NCBI GenBank assembly: GCA_963970005.1
Contig: CAXAMN010027384.1
Span: forward strand, 92,214 to 156,213
Length of the DNA stretch: 64,000 bases
Reading direction: 5' to 3'
Source: Durusdinium trenchii
Lineage: Eukaryota; Sar; Dinophyceae; Suessiales; Symbiodiniaceae
Translations under genes and position numbers: made by a program
Notes under the pieces: generated by a model
Database searches by the model: none
The model's input: the letters and a program-made list of their open reading frames with translations, nothing else
What the model was told of the DNA's origin: nothing
Shown: positions 1-9,900 of the stretch, piece by piece
Layout of the letters: each line of letters begins with the position of its first letter
How positions within the stretch are numbered: the first letter of the stretch is position 1

Positions 1-10
1 CCCCCCCCCC

Positions 11-169
11 TGAAATGTAGAGGCCTACTTGTACAGGTTCCACTCCAGTGGCCTATCTAGTGTGTCCATACTTGACTGCCATAAGGCTCAAGACAAGAGG
101 ATAAGACTCTGCGCATAAAAGACACTAGCGGTCTGCACCTCAACCGTGTACGCCCTAGTCACTCTTTCA
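11..169 (+). repeat. 5' LTR of Element I
   Basis: Starts TGAAATGTAG and ends CTCTTTCA, the canonical TG...CA termini. It repeats at 11909-12039, identical over the shared 131 bases. It carries 28 extra bases (121-148) that the 3' copy lacks, directly after a TATA-like CATAAAA at about 114-120. A run of ten C lies outside it. A spliced-leader-like string (GCCAT, two bases, GGCTCAAG) lies at 78-92. Confidence 0.88.
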
Positions 170-170
170 G

Positions 171-188
171 TGGTAGCGGAGCAGTGAT
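171..188 (+). other. Primer-binding site of Element I (initiator-tRNA-Met-like)
   Basis: Begins TGGTAGCGGAGC one base after the LTR. A PBS normally starts TGG, the complement of the tRNA CCA tail. The first eleven bases match the complement of a typical eukaryotic initiator Met tRNA 3' end at ten positions (known family feature; the host tRNA is not in the window). A nearly identical string (TGGTAACGGAGC) follows the LTR remnant at 13790. Confidence 0.65.
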
Positions 189-202
189 CCTGGAAGACCC
201 AG

Positions 203-3200
203 GTGAGCTCCTTTCCTAGGCGTAGAATTGCTTGTGGGCAACCGGCCAAGGATTGGATTGACGACTGGGATGAGCCTGATGCGGATGTGGCTTATGAGCC
301 AGCAGCCTATGTGAATAGGCATGTGAGAAGAGAACCAGCAGCTATAGCAATGACAACACAGGTCACTACAAAGGTGCCTCCATCTTATGATGGAAAGACT
401 TCATGGTTTTCCTATGAGGATGCCATAGACGATTGGTGTGATATCACCGAGCTGGAGGATGAGAAGAGAGGACCAGCATTGAGAAACCGACTAGAAGGAG
501 AAGCAGCTGTATACAAGCGAGTATTAGACAGAGATGCATTGAAGGCGAATGATCCACCAGGAGCAGGAGTAGAATACTTCAAACGAGTACTACGTCCATA
601 TTTTGTGAAGGGATCCACCAATGTATTCCTGTATAGGTTTATGCAATTCGTGCGCTTCAATCGCGGATCAGCTGATATGATGAAATGGATGACAAGATTT
701 CAGATCCTACTCCAAAGGCTTATGAGCAGTTGGATGGACATGCTGGATCCAGTAACACAAGTACATCCTCAGGTACAAGCTCAGATGCAAGCAGATGCAG
801 CGATGAATGGAGTAGCTCCAACAGCGGAAAGAGTACAGGAAATCATGCAGAATGTCAATGGCAATCTGAGAATTCTTCATCAGAACGATTTTCCTTTAGG
901 AGAGAATCTCATTGCCTTACTCATGCTGTCACTTGCGGATTTGTCTCAGGACCAGAGGAACACTTTGACCTCTTTGATGACCCATCGTGGTAGAGTCCTG
1001 CAGCAATACACGACGATAGAGTTGAGGACAGTCTTCATTGAGATGTTCTGCACAACAAAGACTTCAGTAGACAATCCTCTGATGCAGCCAACAGGTGCTG
1101 GAGGTAGAAGATCATTCCTCGTGCTAGACGAAGGAGAACTTGATGGTACATATGGCTATTGGGCCGAAGATGAAGAAGATGGAACAGAAGGATTCCTAGA
1201 TGCCCTAGACGATGTCTTTTGGGTATATGATGAACAGAGTTTCTCTTGGTTCCAAAGGAGATTCCAAGGAAGAAGAGCCAGAAAAGGCAAGGGAAAAGGA
1301 AGAAGAAAAGGAAAAGGTAAAGGAAGATCAGGCCGCAGATTTTTCAGACCTCGTGGAAAAGGAAAAGGAAAGAGACGAGGTAAAGGCCATTATGCTGATG
1401 AGCAATCGACAACTTATCCAGATGAGTATTTTGAAGAGAATCCTTATGAGGACACTTGGGAGTCAAACCAAGTAGCATATGATGCTATTCTTGCCGAAGA
1501 TATGAATGACTATCTTCAAGGAGAATATGAAGATGCCAATGACTTTTGGCAACAGCTTGAAGAAGCATGGTTTTCCCACAAAGGAAAAGGAAAAGGCAAG
1601 AGAAAAGGCAAGAAAGGAAAAGGAAAAGATAAAGGAGATGGCAAACAAGATGCAAACTATGCAAATCAACAACAGCCACGTTCTTTACCTGCACCTTCAA
1701 GAACTTCACAAGCATCAGGAAGCAACCAAGGTTTCTTTGCGCATTGTGTGACAACAGCAGCTGAAGTCCATGACAGTGAGGTGGACTTGCTGTCAGGCAT
1801 GATGACCTCATGTCAAGATGAAGCTGACTGTAAGGTCAACAATGGTGAGACGATCTTCGATGACATGAGTGCCATTGTGAGGTACTCTTTGTCAGAGGAG
1901 ATGCTCACAGATGCTCCTGATGGCTTTGCGCTTATGAGCGCTGAGGAAGAAGTGAAAGAGATGCAGGCTATTTCATTTTTGACTGAGAATCGCTTCCCGC
2001 CAACTATTGCAATCCTGGACATTGGATGCACTAGAGCTATGGGATCAAGGCGTGCAGTCGATTATTTTTGTAACTATGTCGACAATCATCCAGACTGTGG
2101 ACTATGGTGCTCTTTCGAGTCTACCAAGAGCAAGTTTTACTTTGCCAATTCTCAGAAGGCTTCTTGCTCTCAGAAACTGGTGATTTACATGTATGATCGT
2201 GCATGGACGATCCACCATACAGAGTTCGACATAGTTGAAGAAGGAGAAGTCCCTTTGCGTATGAGCTTGCCACAGATGAGGAACTTAGGCTTTGAACTCA
2301 GGCTGACACCTCAACATGCTTACCTGACATCGGTGCCTCTTGGTATCAAATTTTTGGAGTTGAAGGTTGCAGCCAGTACTCATCTTGTTTTGGACTTCCA
2401 AGATATCGCATGGTATCTGTCTGACGTGCGTTTGCAGGCTCGGCGCGAGAAGAGCTTTTACTCTCACTTCACTCACTATGAATATGGCCATATTTCGGTT
2501 GATCACAATAGTGATGAAGATGAAGCTGAGCATGCATATCCTGTGGTTGACTACTGGGAAGTAGATCTTCACAAGAGAGAACTGACACGTCACCACAAGG
2601 ATTACAGGAAGATTCTTTTCCCAGCAACTAAGTCCTGTCCTGGAGACACTGACTTGCTGGAAGACTTGCGACTGACAATCATCAAGAAGAAAGAAGGAGG
2701 AGAAGAGATCAAGAAGATAGATGATTGGCGCAAGGCAAAATGGAAGGACCTACAAATTGGCTATGAATGGCGTGGTAGAACAATTTTTAAGTTCAAGCCA
2801 GATGCCAAAATTCCAGATCTAAAGATCAGGAAGGCTGGCATTGAGCACCGTGGCATTGGTGATCCCGATGCAGTGGTGCGCTCCTCCTCAGAGAAGGTTC
2901 CCATTGCAAAGGACAGGGAACCAGGCTTCTCTTCAGAGAAGGAAGGTGCACCATCCAGTGCCGCGGAAAAGCCCGTGCCGCCGAAGTTTCGGTATACTTC
3001 AAAGGGTTTTGATCCATTTTGGAAAGGACGCAAGTCGAAACCATCTGAGCCTCCACAGGATTTAAAAGGTGATGATCCTGAGGGTTATACTCCTTCAGAA
3101 CCACCTGAGAGGCCAGAAGGTGAACTTGTAGAAATTCCTAAAGCATCAAAAGGACCATCAAGTGATAAACATGAACCACTTGAACCAGGTGATGGCGCTC

Positions 3201-3439
3201 TTGAGCCTAGGCGGATTTCAATCCCATTACCTGGTAGTGAAGTTGTTGCAATGACACCGGCGTATAGGAAGATGTTACAGAGACTGGAGGACAAGGTAGA
3301 GCTTTATAAGCTTCATGTGAAGCACTACCATATGAGTCCTACTCAGTTTCGTAGACGTGTTTCTATGTTGAAGCTTCCTGACTCTGTTCTAGAGAAGTAT
3401 GAATCAGTTGTCAGGAACTGCCGTGTTTGTAACACTTGA
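203..3439 (+). CDS. Element I gag-protease-integrase N-terminus polyprotein
   Basis: A 1078-codon ORF. The N-terminal third resembles copia gag: a helical capsid-like stretch starting near VPPSYDGKTSWFSYEDAIDD. Residues about 350-500 are very basic, with repeated KGKGK/RRGK blocks that probably replace a zinc knuckle for RNA binding. A retropepsin-like motif ILDIGCTRAMG (nt 2012-2044) has the D-x-G signature with Ile in the middle. The C-terminus carries the integrase zinc region (LHVKHYHMS ... CRVC, nt 3311-3430). The ORF stops at TGA 3437-3439 directly after the last zinc Cys pair, and integrase continues in the same frame. The start used is the first ATG after the PBS. Known: such polyproteins assemble particles and mature by self-cleavage. 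Inference: the stop is either a nonsense mutation or a readthrough point. Confidence 0.8.
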   Translation: MSSFPRRRIACGQPAKDWIDDWDEPDADVAYEPAAYVNRHVRREPAAIAMTTQVTTKVPPSYDGKTSWFSYEDAIDDWCDITELEDEKRGPALRNRLEGEAAVYKRVLDRDALKANDPPGAGVEYFKRVLRPYFVKGSTNVFLYRFMQFVRFNRGSADMMKWMTRFQILLQRLMSSWMDMLDPVTQVHPQVQAQMQADAAMNGVAPTAERVQEIMQNVNGNLRILHQNDFPLGENLIALLMLSLADLSQDQRNTLTSLMTHRGRVLQQYTTIELRTVFIEMFCTTKTSVDNPLMQPTGAGGRRSFLVLDEGELDGTYGYWAEDEEDGTEGFLDALDDVFWVYDEQSFSWFQRRFQGRRARKGKGKGRRKGKGKGRSGRRFFRPRGKGKGKRRGKGHYADEQSTTYPDEYFEENPYEDTWESNQVAYDAILAEDMNDYLQGEYEDANDFWQQLEEAWFSHKGKGKGKRKGKKGKGKDKGDGKQDANYANQQQPRSLPAPSRTSQASGSNQGFFAHCVTTAAEVHDSEVDLLSGMMTSCQDEADCKVNNGETIFDDMSAIVRYSLSEEMLTDAPDGFALMSAEEEVKEMQAISFLTENRFPPTIAILDIGCTRAMGSRRAVDYFCNYVDNHPDCGLWCSFESTKSKFYFANSQKASCSQKLVIYMYDRAWTIHHTEFDIVEEGEVPLRMSLPQMRNLGFELRLTPQHAYLTSVPLGIKFLELKVAASTHLVLDFQDIAWYLSDVRLQARREKSFYSHFTHYEYGHISVDHNSDEDEAEHAYPVVDYWEVDLHKRELTRHHKDYRKILFPATKSCPGDTDLLEDLRLTIIKKKEGGEEIKKIDDWRKAKWKDLQIGYEWRGRTIFKFKPDAKIPDLKIRKAGIEHRGIGDPDAVVRSSSEKVPIAKDREPGFSSEKEGAPSSAAEKPVPPKFRYTSKGFDPFWKGRKSKPSEPPQDLKGDDPEGYTPSEPPERPEGELVEIPKASKGPSSDKHEPLEPGDGALEPRRISIPLPGSEVVAMTPAYRKMLQRLEDKVELYKLHVKHYHMSPTQFRRRVSMLKLPDSVLEKYESVVRNCRVCNT

Positions 3440-4282
3440 GTGGCACCTCCGCCACGAGCCAGAGTCTCCGGTATTAGAGCTTCATGTTTTGGTGATGTTG
3501 TTTTTGCTGATCATTGTGAGGTTGAACTTTACAAGAACAAGTATATCATTCTACTTGTTCTTGATGGTGCCACAAATCTTCTCTGGGCTACGGCGCAGAA
3601 AGACCTCATAGATCAAACCACCATCCAAGCAGTGAGACAATGGTCTGATGAGAACAACTGTGTTCCGAAGGCCATCGTAGGAGACGAAGCCTTTTTCACA
3701 GATGCTTTTGTTGAATACTACAGGTTTCATGGTATACAACAATGTCCTTGTGGGCCAAGAACTCCTTGGCCAAACCGAGCAGAGACAGCTGTACGTTTGT
3801 TCAAACGTATGTGGCATGTTATGAAGGTAGATCTGGATGACCCACGTTTTCGTGGTGTTACGGTCAGAGAAGTGGTAAAGAAAGTAGTGTGGGCAAGAAA
3901 TTGTCAGTTGACTATCAGTGGATATTCACCAATAGAGATAGCAACTGGAAGACGTCCACCAGATCTTTTTGACCTTGAGACCGCAAGCCCTGAGCAATTG
4001 TCAGCTAGTGCAGCCGCACAAGATCGTACAAATCTGGAACTACAACGTGTAGCTTTGAGAGCTCATCAAGAAGCACGACAAGCTCAGGACCTTCGAGCAG
4101 ATCTTGCAAGAAGGGCTATGCCAAGTGACGGTCCATATTTCCAAGGTGAGAAGGTTTTTATTTGGACTCAGGATTCATCAAAGTTCAAGGATAAAGGACG
4201 TTGGGTTCGTGCCACAGTACTTGGACAAGAAGGAGCTATGGTCCAAGCCAACACTGGTAAGGCAGTGGTACGTAAAGGTTAG
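3440..4282 (+). CDS. Element I integrase core (same frame after TGA)
   Basis: Retroviral-type integrase core. The first Asp is in VVFADH (codon 3509-3511), the second in IVGDEAFF (3683-3685) and the Glu in PNRAETAV (3782-3784), giving the D,D,E triad in order. The product would join element cDNA to host DNA in the nucleus. It has no start codon of its own in context and is the direct continuation of the 203-3439 frame past a single TGA. The sequence after about 4265 loses homology because the continuing frame moves by +1 (the reading beginning VRRYHDEW). The zinc region sits in the preceding ORF. Confidence 0.8.
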   Translation: MAPPPRARVSGIRASCFGDVVFADHCEVELYKNKYIILLVLDGATNLLWATAQKDLIDQTTIQAVRQWSDENNCVPKAIVGDEAFFTDAFVEYYRFHGIQQCPCGPRTPWPNRAETAVRLFKRMWHVMKVDLDDPRFRGVTVREVVKKVVWARNCQLTISGYSPIEIATGRRPPDLFDLETASPEQLSASAAAQDRTNLELQRVALRAHQEARQAQDLRADLARRAMPSDGPYFQGEKVFIWTQDSSKFKDKGRWVRATVLGQEGAMVQANTGKAVVRKG

Positions 4283-5051
4283 ACGATATCACGATGAGTG
4301 GCATGATGTTTCCATACCGGCATTAGACGATGAGAATCCGGAGAACTTACGTGAAGATCACGAACTGTATGTTGATGCCGAATTTGGAGAACAGTCCTTT
4401 TTCTTTTGTAATGATGATCATCCTGATGTTGTTGAGTTACTTCATGGAAACAGTGGATTATCTTGGTTCCTTTCAAAGAATGGTGTTAGAGTTGCATCTC
4501 CTATGGATTTCAAGGCAGGATACAACTTTTCCACGTTGCAGGGCCAAGATGCTATTTGGCAGCAACTTGAGAGGTTGCAGCCCCACTGTGTAGTGATCAA
4601 CAACCCTTCTCCCAAACAAAATAGAGCTTCGATTTGGTTGCTATGTTGCAATGTGATTGAGTGGCAGTTGAGAAGGAAGAAACATGTGTTTGTGACTGTT
4701 CCCAAGGGAAACAAGTTTTGTCTGTTTTTGTAGAAGTTCATTTCTTCTTTGGAGAATCCGGTTTTTAACTTTGATGTGGATATGAATTGCTTTTGCTATT
4801 GTCCGAAGGGAATGAGTTACGTGACAGTCTTCCACTCCTATGCATCCTGCCAAGGATGGAAAGGTATTGGAGACTGTTCCTTCCAAGCTAAGACAGTGCA
4901 AGCCACCAGAAGCAACCAGTACTTTAAGGATGCTGACTGGAAGAAGTTTCCATTTTCATTTTTGGTTGAGATGAATCGTTTCCTTCCTTATAGTGAGACT
5001 TCCGATACACGTCAGAGTTTCCTTATTGAAGATCTTCTGGAGAATTTTTGA
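4266..5051 (+). pseudogene. Decayed methyltransferase-like segment of Element I
   Basis: Reads on in frame 3 from the +1 shift near 4265 to TGA 5049-5051, with one internal TAG at 4731-4733. It contains DFKAGYNFSTLQGQDAIW and KPHCVV-like text (here LQPHCVVINNPSP), similar in layout to the SAM-methyltransferase-like insert seen better preserved at 27.2-27.6 kb in Element II. The motif I glycines and the PC-type loop are not recognisable, so activity is unlikely. At 5043-5052 the frame moves by +1 through TTTTTGAC into the KptA-containing ORF. Family assignment rests on comparison within the window only. Confidence 0.45.
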
Positions 5052-6972
5052 CTCTGGAAGTTTGTGTGGAACAGCTCTTTTGTTAGAAAGAGAAGCTCAT
5101 CAGTCAATTCTGTTGAATTCCGTAAGAACGGAAGAGACGACGGAAATTCCGGTTCCACTTCGACATATTCTACCACAAAGGTTCACTACTACTGAACTGA
5201 TCAGAACTTTGAGGCAGGTCGATGCACTACCCCAGAGATCAGAGTTTGATGTGGCAACATCCTCTGATTCTCGAATTGTGTCATTGATTCCAGGCCTGAA
5301 GGAGATTAGACGAAGAACCTTGCCACAGATGTATTTTGAGAGATGTAAGGTTTATCGTGGTACCTTTGGTAGAGTGCATCCTCTCTTCAATTCTGAAGAT
5401 GATGCAGTGTTGATTATGTGGAAGCCAGGAAAATACCATCAGGTTTTCTTTATGTTTGTGTCACAACTGTCTCCTCATCATGAACAGTTTTTGATAGATC
5501 ATTGGAGCATGATCGTTTTCGAAGCAGAGACGACAGGCGCTGTGAAGCGCATTGTGACTCCTGATGAAGTAGCTCTAGAGGATCCAAGGGATCAACCTCC
5601 AGACTACGGACCACCGATGGATGATGATATGGCTTATGAGCCAAATCCAGTCTCGGGGGAACAGCAGTATTTTGATCCAGACGATGAAGATATGAATCCG
5701 CCTGGTGATGGACCGGGTGGCAACCCTGATGATCATCAGGGTGGACAACCTCCGGGACCACCTCCGACAGGTCCCGCAGCTGTTCCGAATCAGTTCGGAA
5801 ATCCCGATGTTCCTTTGGAGCAACTCGGATATCCATCGAGCGATCCGGAAGAGGCAATGCCGGAGATTTCGAGCGAATCCCGTCCGCCAGATGATCCGGG
5901 TCAACCTCCGATAGATGGTTCTCAGAGATTGCCAGATACGCTCTTGGCTATGTCACCCAAGAGGAAGAGGATGAATATGAGAGAAGAAGACAGTTCGTGG
6001 CAACAAGAGTCTCGTGGAGGCACAACGAATTTGGAAAGATCAGCAATGGACAATAGGGCGATGATTGAGCTTATGCCTCTGATTACAGAGGGAACTGCTC
6101 GTATGCCAGAACCCTTTTCAATTCATCCTTCTTCATTCTTTGCTATATTGCATAGCGATGAGAAGCAAAGATTTCATTTGGTGATTCGCTTGGACAAGAA
6201 TGTTTGGCACAACACAGGCAATCAATACGATATGCCCTTCTCCATGCGTTTGGGAGTGAACCAAGGGCATACAGGACTCTCATATAACATCAGTCCAGAG
6301 AAGTTGAATCATAGATTGACTTCTGTTGAGGCAAGATGTTTGGGACATGTTTTTCATGTTACCAAGAAGGAGAACTGGGCCAGCATTTCAAGGTATGGTT
6401 TGATGAGAGATCCACAAAGTTGGAATAGAAGGAATAGAGGTGAAGGAAGAGATTATGTTCATTTCATGTACAGCAATCCACAAACTTTGCCTTACATTCC
6501 TTTAGGTCCAGGTACAGTGGTTCCAAGGAACTATGGCCAGCCTCTGTATGTGAAGCTCAACGTGATTAGTTGGCTTCAAGCTGGACGTCCTCTGTATTTC
6601 AGCAACAATGGAGTGGTGCTTGCACATTGTGATGTAGAGCCCACATATTTGGAAATTAGTGGAGATGAACCACAACCACAAGATGCTCCAGAGCCAGCTA
6701 AGGAGTTGAGTATCACTTTGTCCACAGAGGAGATGGTAGAGAAGGTCAACAGGGAGAAGAAGCGACAAGAAACTTTGCGAACCTTGTTCAAAAGACTCTC
6801 ACAGGACACGGCATTTGCATTGGAAACTATCAGAAGGATTGATGCCGATGAGCCTGGGGTGGAACAAACCAGAAGGCATATGTCCCTTTGGTTAGATGAG
6901 CTGACCTACAATGGCATTGCGAGATTTTTCAGCTCTGACAATGATCCTACACGTGAGTACAATCGTTCATGA
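5046..6972 (+). CDS. Element I protein with Tpt1/KptA-like RNA 2'-phosphotransferase domain
   Basis: An ORF open from 4993, with plausible coding from about 5046. Residues about 190-320 are an acidic Pro/Gly-rich linker of the kind that precedes RT in copia polyproteins. Where RT would follow, nt 6130-6660 instead match the KptA/Tpt1 fold: DEKQRF (like NDKQRF), VNQGH (like ANQGHS), FHVTKKENWASISRYGL (like YHGT...I...GL), GRDYVHF (like R-x-H-x-H) and the C-terminal LYFSNNGVVLAHCDVEPTYLE (like FY-S-NGV-LT...VPP-YL). Known: this family removes splice-junction 2'-phosphates from RNA using NAD+. The N-terminal Leu-Arg-His motif is not visible and the Arg before NQGH is Gly, so catalysis is doubtful. 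It ends at TGA 6970, followed immediately by the next ORF in frame. Confidence 0.72.
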
Positions 6973-9900
6973 TTGAGGTCACGTCAGGTGATGCCTGAAG
7001 GCCATTATCAACCTGGATGGTCTTTGATTCCACCTAAAGAGATTGATGATCGTGATCCTTGGAGTGTCTTTGGATACAATGCTCCAACGTTGATTGTCAA
7101 TGGAGATGGTGCTACCTCGAGATCCCATAGGTGGAGAGACATCACTTCAAGGAGATCAACAGCAAGGACTTCTGGAGAACCTCAACAGGATGAAGAAGAT
7201 GACTCTGCTCATGTTGCTGAGCGTGAGATGACATGGTTCATTCAGAATGTCAACAACCTGATTCTCAACCCATGGATGGTCTATGACATTGGCATGGTAT
7301 CACTCCATGATCGCCGAGGAACACGTGTACTCCAGAGCACTGGAGAAGACGCGATTCTGGTACGAGATTGGGACAGGTTGACAAGACACCAGAGAGAATA
7401 TTTTTGTAGAAGATACAAGTTACTACGTCCAAATATTTATGGAACAGAGGATGACCCCAAGACGTATGCACCGAGTTTTGAACCCGGAATTTGTCAGTGG
7501 ATGGAGTTGGCACAAACTGGATATCAACAGTTTTTCTTCATCCGTGCTTGGGAGAATGGACGCCGCTGGGCTGAAATTCTGACAGACCATGGTATTCAAT
7601 CTATAGAACTTTCAAGTTTCTTGGATATGTGCAGAGATCCCAAATTGCTGGGTTGGAACTTTGGTATTCCAGAACCTCAGTGGGATAGTTTTGGCAACAC
7701 AGTGGAGGAAGCATTTAACACTCCTTTATTTGCCAAAGTGCACTATCGCTTCAAGCAGGAGGAAGAGATTGGTCGTGTCATGCACATTTTGTCTGAACTT
7801 GTTTGTGACTTTTTCATGAAGGTGCTTCCCAAGTGGGTTCTTGACCACTCGATCTTGTGGGAAGAGTTTATGATTTTGGATCCAGTCACAAATCTCCCTG
7901 TTTACAAGACTTCAGAGGATGCCTTATATGCAGAACGGGATCCAGAGAAGTATCATAAGCATTTTGCTATGAACTTCAAGAAATTCCGGTTTTCTGCAAG
8001 AGTTGTGTGGTATTTGATTGACCGTGACAGGAATCATTTAGAGAGTTTTCTTCACAACTCCAACAGCAGATTTGTGCAACATGCATGCTATCAACTTCGT
8101 GAATATGTTCAGGCGCGTGTTGCAGTTTCTGATCCCTTGTATGAGATGATCAAGAAGGAAGAGTTTGAACGCCAATACAATTCCAAGTTTTTGGAGGCGA
8201 TTTCTTGCTCTCGTGTTGTAGTCGAGCCTGTAAGTTCAGGGACGTATGAGCCATCATCGAAGCTGAACTTAAAGGTACTACAAAACATCCTGAAGGGTGT
8301 CTACAAGATCCAGAAGAATGAGGAGCGTGCCAGAGAACGTGAGGAAGAAGAAGAACAGGCAGCTCAAAACATCTCAAACTTGCTGGCAGATGATATGGAG
8401 CTTGATTTTGATGATGACAACGTGCCAGTATGGCGCTCCATTGTCAACAAGTATAGAGAAGGTGATCAGGTGTTGCGGGGAGAAGCAGTGAAGATTACTC
8501 ATCTTTACAAGGATAAAAAGGAAAATGAGAAGGCAACCGAGTTTTTCAGTTCAGATAGGACAGATTTTTATGAGACCTCAGATTCTCTTCCAAGAACCAA
8601 GGAGGAAGATTTTATAGAAGACTTGCTCGCCAAGGATGTTGCAAAACAAGCTTTTGAGGCAGGTGAAGAAGTTCCTCCATACACAAGAGTCTCCACTATT
8701 GCTGGTGGAATCCATACTGGTAGTATGGTACTTGTGGAAGATGAAGATATGGAAGAGGAAGTCCCTGAAGAAGATCCTGCAGTTGAACTTGAGAAAGATG
8801 AAGAAATGTTTGATGAGAATGCAGGTGCTTTTCCTTCAGAGGGACTAAAGATGGAAGTGGACCAGGAGGAAGCCAAGGATGAGTCAGCGCCACACTTTCT
8901 GTCAAGAGAGATAGGTGAGGACTCTGCTGCATCGTACTTACCATCAGGTGAGATGGATGCTAACCTTGATGATACTCCATGTCTGCCGAAATCTAAGAGA
9001 AGCCGCCTGAATAAGATTCCTGATCCTCATTTTCATGAAGAAGTTCAGGATGATGCAACTATGGAGGAGAAGAAGAAGGCGGTGGAGAAGATAAAAGAGG
9101 TCAGAGAGGATGATGGAGAGAAGAAATTGGAGGCTGAAATCCAAGAATCTTTTCCATCTGAAGTAGTTGCTGATAAAGATCCTGTGGATGCTGACAATAC
9201 CTATGAGTTGCATACCTCACCTTTGAGGTTGCTTGGAGAGATTACAAATGATCCAGGTATTGGCTTTTATCAACTATGCTTCATGGAAACTCACGCGAGA
9301 TTGCTGAACCATGTTTGTTTCAGAAAAGGTGAGCTTTCCCATCCTCACTATCAGGCAAGGATCAACGAGGATGACTTTGTTCGATCCATTCGAAAGGTCT
9401 GTCTAGTACCTCCACCTGATTGCTATGAGGACAGCCGCGAGCATGACCTGAAGAGCTTTTTCATCAATGATGATCGCATCGTTTATTTGGATGACAGGTA
9501 TCAGGTCGAACCAAGGGCCCTTGAAAGGGCAGAACAAGCTCGAGAAGATTTGGAGGTTACAAAGGAACAGTTTAGGGAAGAACTGGAAAAATATGGTCCC
9601 AAGGGACCCAGTTGGGACTTTGTCGCCTTCTATGAAGAGCTGTGCCAAAGGTTCCTCAAAGGAAGAATAGAAGAACAATATGGAACTAATTTATTGGCCA
9701 GCTCAGAGTCCTTGACATTTTTACCCTGGAACTATGGCAACATGGTTCGTGGTCAGAAATACACCACACCAAAGTTTCTCCAAGGACTTGATCGTGCAAT
9801 GAAGCCACGCAAGCAGAGTGCCATGTCACTTCAATATGAACAATTTGAAAACAACCTTTTCTTCAACATGCTCTTCTTTTTACGTGCACATGTCGTGATT

